From: JACVRN01 sp035276685
GTDB lineage: Bacteria > Acidobacteriota > Blastocatellia > Pyrinomonadales > Pyrinomonadaceae
Assembly (NCBI GenBank): GCA_035276685.1
Contig: DATELK010000199.1
Coordinates: 46,804-110,803, forward strand
DNA length: 64,000 nucleotides
Direction of reading: 5' to 3'
The position numbers and the translations under genes were made by a program. Shown here one piece after another: positions 57,018 to 64,000 of this stretch (positions are counted from its first letter, which is position 1; every line of letters starts with the position of its first letter). The notes under the pieces are model-generated. The model worked only from the letters and a program-made list of their open reading frames with translations, was not told the DNA's origin and ran no database searches.

Positions 57018-57779
57018 TCAAAGGCTTCCGAAGACTCTGGCCTCTAAATCCTTCGTGTCAAAGTCCCGGCTGAAGACATCTTCGATGCTCAGCTTCTCCA
57101 CTTCAAGCAGGTATTTCACCATCAGGTGATATTTGAAGTACCTGTACTTTGAATCATCCAAGGGGTTCTCCTTCCACAGCCTCACGCCCTCGTCGTAGGT
57201 GATGGTGGTGTCTACAGCTATGTACTCGCAGTAGCCCTCGTTTTTCCACTGCGGCATGAGCGATGCTCGCAGCGTGCCTACCTTCTTTCTGATAAAGAGG
57301 TGCGTCACTTCATGCGCAATCACGCCGCTCAAAGACCTGCTGTTGTTTTCGGGACGATTAAGGAAGACCTTGTCTTCCTTTGCGTCCGACTTATTGATGA
57401 TGATGTTGTTGATGAAAGGGACGCTGTTTGCGAAAGACCTGAAAGCCTTGTTGCTCAGGAAGGCGTATAGGCCATGACTGTTGGTCAAAAAAACCCTGCG
57501 GCTCAGCTCCCTGTCATAAATAGTCGATTTAGATAGTCTCGCTTCCGCATCATCCAGAACCTTGTGGATGCCATCATCCAGCGGCTCTCTTGAGTAAACC
57601 TTGAAGCCACGATAGCTGGCTTCGTGAGCAAACAGGTATTGCGGGAAGCATATGGTCAGAAGATAGCCTATGAAAAGAGTCGTCGCCAGATAGCGTGCGG
57701 CCCTGTAGGCCCTGCTCTTTGGTCTCGCGGCGCGGTATTGACGGTAAACCCGGAGCGCGTTGGTAAAGACTTTCTTCAT
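57018..57779 (-). CDS. Membrane-anchored zinc metallopeptidase-like protein
   Basis: The 253-aa protein has an N-terminal membrane helix (ATTLFIGYLLTICFPQYLFA) and HEVTHLFIRKK at ~155 followed by NEGYCEYIA, an HExxH-(x)n-NExxE zinc site of the MA/gluzincin kind. The protease substrate is unknown. It converges away from the APH-like gene on the plus strand. Confidence 0.75.
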   Translation of the reverse strand: MKKVFTNALRVYRQYRAARPKSRAYRAARYLATTLFIGYLLTICFPQYLFAHEASYRGFKVYSREPLDDGIHKVLDDAEARLSKSTIYDRELSRRVFLTNSHGLYAFLSNKAFRSFANSVPFINNIIINKSDAKEDKVFLNRPENNSRSLSGVIAHEVTHLFIRKKVGTLRASLMPQWKNEGYCEYIAVDTTITYDEGVRLWKENPLDDSKYRYFKYHLMVKYLLEVEKLSIEDVFSRDFDTKDLEARVFGSL

Positions 57780-57854
57780 GCCCGTCTCCTGTCATGCCTG
57801 TCAAAGTAAAACCCTCGATTGCTTTTACGGAGCGGTCTCAATTATGGTTTCGCC

Positions 57855-58682
57855 ATGATGGAGCGAGTCTGGGAGCGTCTTCGCGCGTGGGGCGTAGCTG
57901 CCCAGAGTATGTTTGAGACGGAGTCCTCCTTTATAGTTTTCGGCGTGCGAGGCAATCTGCCCGTCGTGCTGAAGGTGCTGCGCCGTCCCGGTGACGAGTG
58001 GTTGTCGGGAGAAGTGCTTGAAGCCTTTGACGGCCAAGGGACGGTGCGCGTTTACGAGCAGGTCGCGGGCGCTGTGCTGCTGGAAATGCTTGAGCCGGGG
58101 ACTCAGCTTGCCTCTATGGCTCTTACGGGACAGGACGCGGAGGCGACAGAGATTCTGGCCGGGGTGATAGAAGAGATGTCTCGTGCGGGCGCATCAAGCG
58201 GGACGTTCGTGACGGTGGAGGACTGGGGCAAGGCGTTCGAGTGGTATCTGTCAAGCGGCGACAAAAGTATTCCGGCAGACCTTGTGCGCGAAGCAGGAGA
58301 GCTATACCTGTCGCTCTGCTCGTCACAAAAAGAGGCGAGGCTCCTGCACGGAGACCTTCAGCACTACAATGTTCTCTTTGACTCGCGGCGCGGCTGGATA
58401 GCCATAGACCCCAAGGGAGTCGTGGGCGAGGTCGAGTATGAAATAGGCGCGGCGCTGCGGAATCCCTGCGAGAGGCCGGAGCTGTTTGTATCGCCAGAAG
58501 CGATTGAGAGAAGAATCAGGTGCTTTGAAAAGAGGCTCGGGCTGGACGCAGAGAGAGCGCTCTGTTGGGCTTTCTCTCAGGCCGTGTTGTCGGCAATCTG
58601 GGGCGTGGAGGACGGGTTCGAGGTAGACGCCGGGAATCCTTCCCTGCTGCTGGCCGACTCTATTCGACAGCTTCTGAGGTAA
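57855..58682 (+). CDS. APH(6)-type aminoglycoside/hydroxyurea phosphotransferase
   Basis: The kinase signature HGDLQHYNVLF and AIDPKGVVGEVEYEIGAALRNP match the streptomycin 6-kinase family (APH(6)/PF04655-like). I chose ATG 57855 (MMERVW); the frame starts earlier at TTG 57819 without a ribosome site. Streptomycin resistance is a family trait, not shown here. It is 3 bp before a small membrane gene and in one run with a second APH-like kinase. Confidence 0.88.
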   Translation: MMERVWERLRAWGVAAQSMFETESSFIVFGVRGNLPVVLKVLRRPGDEWLSGEVLEAFDGQGTVRVYEQVAGAVLLEMLEPGTQLASMALTGQDAEATEILAGVIEEMSRAGASSGTFVTVEDWGKAFEWYLSSGDKSIPADLVREAGELYLSLCSSQKEARLLHGDLQHYNVLFDSRRGWIAIDPKGVVGEVEYEIGAALRNPCERPELFVSPEAIERRIRCFEKRLGLDAERALCWAFSQAVLSAIWGVEDGFEVDAGNPSLLLADSIRQLLR

Positions 58683-58685
58683 GAC

Positions 58686-59078
58686 ATGACTATACGATTC
58701 AGCCGTTGGCTGGCAATCCTGGGCGGCATATTGGCCCCGCTCGCGGAGACGATTCGCCGTTGGAGCACCTGGCGGGAATCTCCCGCCAATCTGTTTGACG
58801 ACTACATCATGGGAGCCTTCCTGCTCTACGCGGCGTGGCTCACAGGGAAAGACGCTCTAAGGGGCCAGCGCTTTCTAGTGGCCGCCTGGGGCTTTGCCTG
58901 CGGTCTGGGCTACTACAGCTTCTTCGGACAGTTGCAGAGCCTGCGCGCGGGCCAGCCAGACCCTTCGCGCCTGCCTTCAGAATTTGTACTCCTGATTAAA
59001 GGCATCATCTGGGCTCTGGGCATAGCGGCTCTTGCCGCGAGCCTGAGACGATTGCCTGAGAAAGAAGTAAAGGCTTGA
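58686..59078 (+). CDS. Hypothetical four-helix membrane protein (130 aa)
   Basis: About four hydrophobic helices, including LAILGGILAPLAETI, DDYIMGAFLLYAAWLTG and IIWALGIAALAASL. No family was recognised. It sits between two phosphotransferase genes with gaps of 3 and 12 bp, so it probably belongs to their transcript. Confidence 0.65.
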   Translation: MTIRFSRWLAILGGILAPLAETIRRWSTWRESPANLFDDYIMGAFLLYAAWLTGKDALRGQRFLVAAWGFACGLGYYSFFGQLQSLRAGQPDPSRLPSEFVLLIKGIIWALGIAALAASLRRLPEKEVKA

Positions 59079-59090
59079 GCGCGAGAGACT

Positions 59091-60053
59091 ATGCCGCTGA
59101 ACCTGCCAGCCATCACAAACGCGGCCGACTATGCGCGACACTTCAGGAGCGACGTGTGGCAGGAGGCTGCCGAGGTCATCTGCGAGAGACACAATCTTTC
59201 ACGCACGCGTGTCTTGCGCCGCTCGGAGCAGGGCGAGAATCTGGTCTTCTTCGTTGACGAGCGATTCGTTATCAAAATCTTCGCGCCGTTTCGCCAAAAC
59301 TACCTGCGAGAGCGAGCGGCGCTGGAAGCCCTGGGCGGCACGCTGGACATTCAAACGCCCGCAGTCCTGTACGCCGGAGACATCGAGGGCTGGTCTTATC
59401 TGGTGATGACGCAGCTTGCGGGCATACCTGCCAAGGAGGCGTGGCCCGGGATTGACACGCGCGGGCGCGTAGAGATTGCCTCTCATCTTGGAGCGGCGCT
59501 TAAGGGTCTGCACAATCACCCGGCTTCCCTCTCGCAGGCTTCCACGAATCGGGACTGGCGCGAGTTTATAGAGCGGCAGGCAGAAACCTGCATAGAGCGT
59601 CAGCGTGCCTGCGGCGTGAACGCGGGATGGCTTGAGAGTCTGCCCGCTTACGTTGACGCGAGGCCTGCGATGTTGTCGAAAGAGCGCGAGCCAGTGCTGC
59701 TTCACGGCGATGCTCATCTGGGCAACCTGCTGCTCGCGCGTGAGGGAGGGCGCTGGAAGATTTCCGGCCTCTTTGATTTTGGCGACTCGCTCAGGGGCTT
59801 TCACGAATATGATTTTGTAGCGCCCGGTGTGCTGATGGTACAGGGGAGCCGCGAGTTGCAGCGGGCCATGCTGCTCTCTTACGGCTACACGGAGTCGCAG
59901 CTTGACCAGAGCCTGCGCGCCCGCTTGATGCTCTTAACGATTCTCTATGAGTGCAGCGACCTGCGTAAGTACGCCCTGCGCCTTAAGCCCGAAGCCCTGA
60001 GCTTCACGCTCGAAGAGCTTGAAGCGGCAATCTGGAGATTCGCTGACGACTAA
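59091..60053 (+). CDS. APH-family phosphotransferase
   Basis: It has the kinase core: GENLVFFVDERFVIKIFAP (ATP-binding Lys), LLHGDAHLGNLLLARE (catalytic Asp) and GLFDFGDSLRGFHEYDF (metal Asp). The N-lobe LFxxL-like start differs from APH(6). Its substrate may be an aminoglycoside, a sugar or a choline-like alcohol. It ends the three-gene run. Confidence 0.88.
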   Translation: MPLNLPAITNAADYARHFRSDVWQEAAEVICERHNLSRTRVLRRSEQGENLVFFVDERFVIKIFAPFRQNYLRERAALEALGGTLDIQTPAVLYAGDIEGWSYLVMTQLAGIPAKEAWPGIDTRGRVEIASHLGAALKGLHNHPASLSQASTNRDWREFIERQAETCIERQRACGVNAGWLESLPAYVDARPAMLSKEREPVLLHGDAHLGNLLLAREGGRWKISGLFDFGDSLRGFHEYDFVAPGVLMVQGSRELQRAMLLSYGYTESQLDQSLRARLMLLTILYECSDLRKYALRLKPEALSFTLEELEAAIWRFADD

Positions 60054-60130
60054 GAAGGTGCCGGGATTTTCTTCTCTAATCTCTCGCTCGCGGTTTAGAA
60101 TGGGCGCGGCCAAAGCCTGAGAGGTGATTT

Positions 60131-61306
60131 ATGGAGAAGCCTATTTTCGCATGCTGCCTGTGGGGGCTCCTGATTCTGGCGTCGGGTTGCGGCGCACTGC
60201 CGCAGACTCAGACGCAGACCGGCACGCAGTCTCGAAATCCTCTCTTTGTGCCTGCGCAGGGCTTTCCGCTCAACGTCGGCGGCCGCCCTCAGGACGTAGC
60301 CGCAGCCGATTTGAACAGGGACGGCAAGCTGGATGTAGTAACCTGCAATGAAGAAAATACCGTGACGGTGCTGCTCGGTAACGGCCGGGGCGGCTTCGCG
60401 CCAGCGCCCGGCTCGCCCATCAGTAAGGCCGCGCACATGGTAGCCATCGGCGACGTTAACAATGACGGCAACGCTGACCTTGCCCTGACTCATCACGACA
60501 GCTTCGGCGTAGAGGTGCTGCTCGGCACAGGCGACGGCCGCTTCTCTCCCGCTCCCGGCTCGCCCTTCGCGGCGCATCAGGGCACGAAGCCTCACAACCA
60601 CGGGCTAACTCTTAGCGACCTTAACGTGGACGGTAATCTGGACATCACCACGTCCAATCAGGATGACAACAGCGTCTCGGTCTTGCTGGGGGATGGCCGT
60701 GGCAGTTTCAAGCCCGCCAACGGCTCTCCCTTTGCCGTGGGGCGTGCGCCGTATCCGCACGCCGTCGCGGACGTGAACGGCGACGGCAAGCCCGACATAG
60801 CAGCGCCGAACGTAGGCGGCAATAGCGTGACGGTGCTGCTGGGCGACGGCCGTGGCGGCTTCAGCGCTGCGACAGGCTCGCCCTACGCGGTTGCACAGCG
60901 CCCCTACAACCTTGCCATAGGAGACGTGAGCGGCGACGGCAAGCCTGACATCGTTACGACTCACGACGACATAAACCTTATCAGCACGTTGCTGGGCGAC
61001 GGCCGTGGGGGTTTTAGTCCTGCTCCCGCCTCGACCTTTGACCTTGGCAGGCGCGGCTACGACATTGTCGCGGCGGACGTGACGGGAGACGCGCGCAAGG
61101 AGCTTGTCATAGGAACCGAGGGGAGCGACTCCGTCTTGGTGCTGCTCGGTAACGAGCGCGGCGGCTACACGCACGCCCCAGGCTCTCCCTACAAGGGCGA
61201 TAGAAGCCCGAGGATAGCCGTGGGCGACGTGAACGGCGACGGCAAAGCAGACCTCATCACAGCCAACAACGGCTCGACAAACATCACAGTCTTATTAGGC
61301 AAGTGA
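60131..61306 (+). CDS. VCBS/FG-GAP-repeat lipoprotein
   Basis: A lipoprotein signal ends LASGCG. It is followed by about seven repeats of ~50 residues with FxxGxxPxxVAxAD(L/V)NxDGKxDxVT and VLLGDGRGGF patterns, as in calcium-binding propeller proteins. It is anchored to a membrane by lipidation and probably binds a ligand or a cell surface. It precedes a palindromic repeat (61319). Confidence 0.92.
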   Translation: MEKPIFACCLWGLLILASGCGALPQTQTQTGTQSRNPLFVPAQGFPLNVGGRPQDVAAADLNRDGKLDVVTCNEENTVTVLLGNGRGGFAPAPGSPISKAAHMVAIGDVNNDGNADLALTHHDSFGVEVLLGTGDGRFSPAPGSPFAAHQGTKPHNHGLTLSDLNVDGNLDITTSNQDDNSVSVLLGDGRGSFKPANGSPFAVGRAPYPHAVADVNGDGKPDIAAPNVGGNSVTVLLGDGRGGFSAATGSPYAVAQRPYNLAIGDVSGDGKPDIVTTHDDINLISTLLGDGRGGFSPAPASTFDLGRRGYDIVAADVTGDARKELVIGTEGSDSVLVLLGNERGGYTHAPGSPYKGDRSPRIAVGDVNGDGKADLITANNGSTNITVLLGK

Positions 61307-61318
61307 AGAGAAGAAATT

Positions 61319-61389
61319 AACAGGGATAGACAGGATAAAGAAGAAGCAATACTTCTGTTTTTATCCTGCTTATCCTGTCCATCCTGTTT
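61319..61389. terminator. Palindromic CCTGTCCATCCTGTT-type repeat, possible bidirectional terminator
   Basis: AACAGGGATAGACAGGATAA pairs with TTATCCTGTCCATCCTGTT across a loop containing AATACTTCTGTTTTT. This ACAGGAT-rich hairpin type is seen in many Gram-negative genomes. It lies just after the lipoprotein stop. Confidence 0.65.
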
Positions 61390-61427
61390 GAATTTGCATC
61401 GCTGATAAGCGCCATTTATCATAGAGC

Positions 61428-62813
61428 ATGCTTGAAATCCTGAACATTGTTATAGTCGTGCTGCTGGTTCTGGCTAACGGTTTCTTTGTCGCCTCGGAGT
61501 TCGCGCTGGTGGGCGTGCGCCGCTCTCGCATAGCGACTCTGGCTGAGGCTGGCAACCGCCGTGCGAAGAGGCTGCTGGGGTTGGTAGACAACCTCAACGC
61601 GTACATCTCGGCCACACAGCTTGGCATTACTCTCTCGTCGCTGGCGCTCGGTTGGATTGGCGAGCCTGCGATTGCTCATCTGTTGGAAATCCCGCTCAAG
61701 GGCAGAGTCTCGGACACTGTGCTTCACACCATAGCCTTCGCCGTGGCGTTCAGCATCATCACCTTTCTTCACATCGTGCTTGGCGAATTAGCGCCGAAGA
61801 CGATTGCGCTTGAGCGCGCGGAGAAGACTGCGCTCGCCATAGCCATACCCATGCAGCTCTTCTACAAGACATTTTATTATCCTATACGCCTGCTTGATTG
61901 GGCTGGCACGCGCACCGTTCGAATGATGGGCCTGCATCCGACGAACGAGCACGCCTCTATCTATACTGAAGAAGAGCTGCGCCAGCTAATAGACATCTCG
62001 CGCCGCAGCGGCCATCTCGAAGAAGAGGAACAGAAGCTCATCAGCAACGTCTTCGACTTCTCGGACGCGGAAGTCCGAGAGGCGATGATTCCGCGCACGG
62101 CCGTTGACGCCATCCCCGTCAACGCGACCATAGAAGAGACTAAGAAGGCTTTTCGAAGCCTGGGCTACTCGCGCCTGCCCGTCTACCGAGACCGCATAGA
62201 CGACATCGTGGGTATACTGTTCAGGCGCGACCTTGAGCCTTATCTTGAGCAGCCGCAGGCGGACGGCTTCAATCTGGAAGCGCTGCTTCACCCGCCGCAG
62301 TTCATTCCCGCCACGGCACGATTGGGCGCTGCGCTCCGCCACATGCAGGCCACGCGCACGCACCTCTCCATAGTCGTTGACGAGCACGGCGGCATGGAGG
62401 GCATAGTCACGCTCGAAGATTTGCTGGAAGAGATAGTCGGTGAAATCAACGACGAGTACGACGAAGAGGTGCGCTCGCAGATAATGAAGGAGGCGGACGG
62501 CACTTACCTGTTGAGCGGCATGCTGACGGTGCGCGACGCCAATCGACAGCTTAACCTGCACCTGCCGGAAACGGGAGGCTACACGACGCTCGCGGGCTTC
62601 CTGCTGGCGCAGGCCGGGCGTCTCTTGCAGGAAGGAGAGACTGTAGAGTACGAGGGCATGCGCTTTAAGGTCGAGCGCATAGACCGTCGCCGCATACGCC
62701 GCGTGCGCTTCACGCCCGGCGCGGAAGACAATAAGCTGTCCAACGTGGCGGCCCTTTCCTTAGTCGCCTTCTACCTGATAGGCCATTTACAGACTCATAC
62801 TGTTCTTCACTAA
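61428..62813 (+). CDS. CNNM/CorC-type hemolysin-family membrane protein
   Basis: The 461-aa protein has the DUF21/CNNM transmembrane part (LNIVIVVLLVLANGFFVASEFALV, LTLG-like ITLSSLALGWIGEPA), the SVLxE-type LAPKTIALE segment, two CBS domains (residues ~210-330), and a CorC_HlyC C-terminal domain (TLAGFLLAQAGRLLQEGETV). The family is linked to Mg2+ and other divalent-ion homeostasis. The typical order is complete. Confidence 0.94.
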   Translation: MLEILNIVIVVLLVLANGFFVASEFALVGVRRSRIATLAEAGNRRAKRLLGLVDNLNAYISATQLGITLSSLALGWIGEPAIAHLLEIPLKGRVSDTVLHTIAFAVAFSIITFLHIVLGELAPKTIALERAEKTALAIAIPMQLFYKTFYYPIRLLDWAGTRTVRMMGLHPTNEHASIYTEEELRQLIDISRRSGHLEEEEQKLISNVFDFSDAEVREAMIPRTAVDAIPVNATIEETKKAFRSLGYSRLPVYRDRIDDIVGILFRRDLEPYLEQPQADGFNLEALLHPPQFIPATARLGAALRHMQATRTHLSIVVDEHGGMEGIVTLEDLLEEIVGEINDEYDEEVRSQIMKEADGTYLLSGMLTVRDANRQLNLHLPETGGYTTLAGFLLAQAGRLLQEGETVEYEGMRFKVERIDRRRIRRVRFTPGAEDNKLSNVAALSLVAFYLIGHLQTHTVLH

Positions 62814-62917
62814 TATTTTCAGGCTTCGGCTGATACTCCCGCTTGGGCTTTCTCGCGTTAATAAGTAGGGCGCAAAGTTTTGCGCGCTATTTTGCTGTTG
62901 ACGGAGGAGAGAAAGAG

Positions 62918-63931
62918 ATGAACGCGCCTGTCACGCCTGACAACATCATGCAGTTGGGTCTTGGTTTCTGGGCCTCTAAGACGCTCTTGAGCGCCGTCGA
63001 GCTGGGGCTCTTCACGGAGCTTGCCAAAGGCCCCATGACCCTCGAAGCCATAAAGGAGCGGCTCAGTCTACACGAGCGCAGCGCAGTGGATTTCCTGGAC
63101 GCGCTCGTCTCGCTTCGCATGCTTGAGCGCGACTCGTCGGGCCGCTACAGCAACACGCCCGAGACGGATACATATCTGGACAGAGCGAAAGTCACCTACA
63201 TGGGCGGGATGCTTGAGATGGCGAACGCGCGCCTTTATCCCTTCTGGGGCTCGCTGACGGAGGCCCTCAGGACGGGCAGGCCGCAGAACGAGGCCAAGAG
63301 CGGCGGCAACTTCTTCGAGGCACTCTACGCGGAGCCGGAGCGGCTGGAAGGCTTTCTGAGCGCCATGACGGGCTTGAGCCTAGGCGCGGGGCAGGCCATA
63401 GCGCAGAAGTTTCCCTGGAGCGACTACCGCACCTTCATAGACATAGGCGGCGCTCAGGGAGGCGTGCCCGTTCAAATCGCGCTCGCGCACGAGCACCTGA
63501 CGGGCGGAAGCTTCGACATCGCTTCGGTCGGCCCCGTCTTCGAGAAATACGTTGCGAGCCACGGGCTGTCGAATCGGCTGCGCTTTCACGCGGGCGACTT
63601 CTTCAAAGACGCTTTGCCGCAGGCAGACGTGCTGGTGATGGGCCACATACTGCACGACTGGGATTTGGCGGAGAAGCGCATGCTCTTGAAGAAAGCCTAC
63701 GACGCGCTTCCCGAAGGCGGCGCGCTGATAGTCTTCGAGGCTTTGATAGACGACGAGCGGCGCGAGAACACTCTGGGCTTGCTGATGAGTTTGAACATGC
63801 TGATAGAGACGCCGGGCGGCTTTGACTACACGGGCGCGGACTGCTCAGGCTGGATGCGCGAGACGGGCTTCCGGCAGACGCGCGTCGAGCACCTCATAGG
63901 CCCGGACTCTATGGTCATAGGATTTAAGTAA
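62918..63931 (+). CDS. O-methyltransferase (acetylserotonin-OMT-like)
   Basis: ATG 62918 follows CGGAGGAGAGAAAGAG. An N-terminal winged-helix dimerisation domain (LLSAVELGLFTELAKGPMTLE) is followed by the SAM domain with FIDIGGAQGGVP, GHILHDWDLAEKR and VIFEALIDDERR-like LIVFEALIDDERREN. The plan is that of plant-like and bacterial O-methyltransferases acting on small phenolics or polyketides. The upstream ATG/TTG at 62843 is rejected because it adds a poor segment and has no ribosome site. Confidence 0.9.
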   Translation: MNAPVTPDNIMQLGLGFWASKTLLSAVELGLFTELAKGPMTLEAIKERLSLHERSAVDFLDALVSLRMLERDSSGRYSNTPETDTYLDRAKVTYMGGMLEMANARLYPFWGSLTEALRTGRPQNEAKSGGNFFEALYAEPERLEGFLSAMTGLSLGAGQAIAQKFPWSDYRTFIDIGGAQGGVPVQIALAHEHLTGGSFDIASVGPVFEKYVASHGLSNRLRFHAGDFFKDALPQADVLVMGHILHDWDLAEKRMLLKKAYDALPEGGALIVFEALIDDERRENTLGLLMSLNMLIETPGGFDYTGADCSGWMRETGFRQTRVEHLIGPDSMVIGFK

Positions 63932-63944
63932 AGACAAAAACAGA

Positions 63945-64000
63945 GGTCAGTACCGCCTGCGGTAGCGGGCGGGTTATAGTTCAGCTAGAGTCATGCCTGA
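63945..64000. repeat. Second copy of the TACCGCCTGCGGTA repeat (cut by window edge)
   Basis: AGGTCAGTACCGCCTGCGGTAGCGGGCGGG repeats the inner arm of the element at 34933, followed by similar but divergent sequence (TTATAGTTCAGCTAGAGTCA). The far arm would lie beyond the window. It shows that the core is a dispersed family. Confidence 0.75.

Overview
The window looks like part of a chromosome from an Acidobacteriota-type bacterium, probably near Blastocatellia. This is inferred from gene content: an acidobacterial VWFA-related secreted protein, a long Ser/Thr kinase-ATPase-TPR protein, a subtilase with duplicated C-terminal modules, and many secreted repeat proteins. No rRNA, tRNA, CRISPR array, phage module or integrase was recognised. 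G+C is moderately high.

Layout. (1) 3-15350: a plus-strand run of five large genes. It holds a 5'-cut M64-like metalloprotease, a DUF6603-like protein, and three huge conserved-looking proteins of 1047, 1670 and 598 aa that I cannot assign. They are tightly spaced and look like one multi-protein system of unknown role. (2) 15372-18281: a response-regulator/oligoendopeptidase chimera, a membrane protein, a P-loop kinase, an orphan, and a free-standing NusG-type KOW domain. (3) 18560-29506: the VWFA protein, a TonB-domain protein with the STAND-type kinase, an LVIVD/DUF305 pair and a methyltransferase. (4) 29578-33166: a TMEM175 channel, two GNATs, a hypothetical protein and an ankyrin protein. 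(5) 33237-37869: a TPR protein, a TIR-flanked miniature element and the subtilase. (6) 37896-54362: many small unrelated genes (SLATT, SGNH, GT39, PIN/OST-HTH, methyltransferase, DUF1330, NAT, AlkA, PDZ-TonB, zinc ribbons, DUF5946, GNAT, nucleotidyltransferase, beta-propeller, a TIR-like membrane protein). (7) 54378-63931: more ordinary genes (dapB, esterase, SpoU methylase, two APH-family kinases, VCBS lipoprotein, CNNM/CorC-type protein, O-methyltransferase).

The most striking feature is a family of intergenic sites, about 14 between 16.7 and 54.1 kb, that read like integron attC recombination sites. One flank resembles GCCTAACAACTCATTCAA and the other GTTAATTCGGGCGTTAG. All but one lie on the minus strand, and most begin within about 40 nt of the stop codon of a minus-strand gene, or contain it. 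Several are complete long sites of about 104-110 bp with an internal stem; others are 28-51 bp minimal forms or one-sided remnants. The genes beside them are of the mixed kind carried by chromosomal integron cassettes. No IntI is present in the window, so this may be an integrase-distal or decaying cassette region (CALIN-like) interleaved with ordinary genes.
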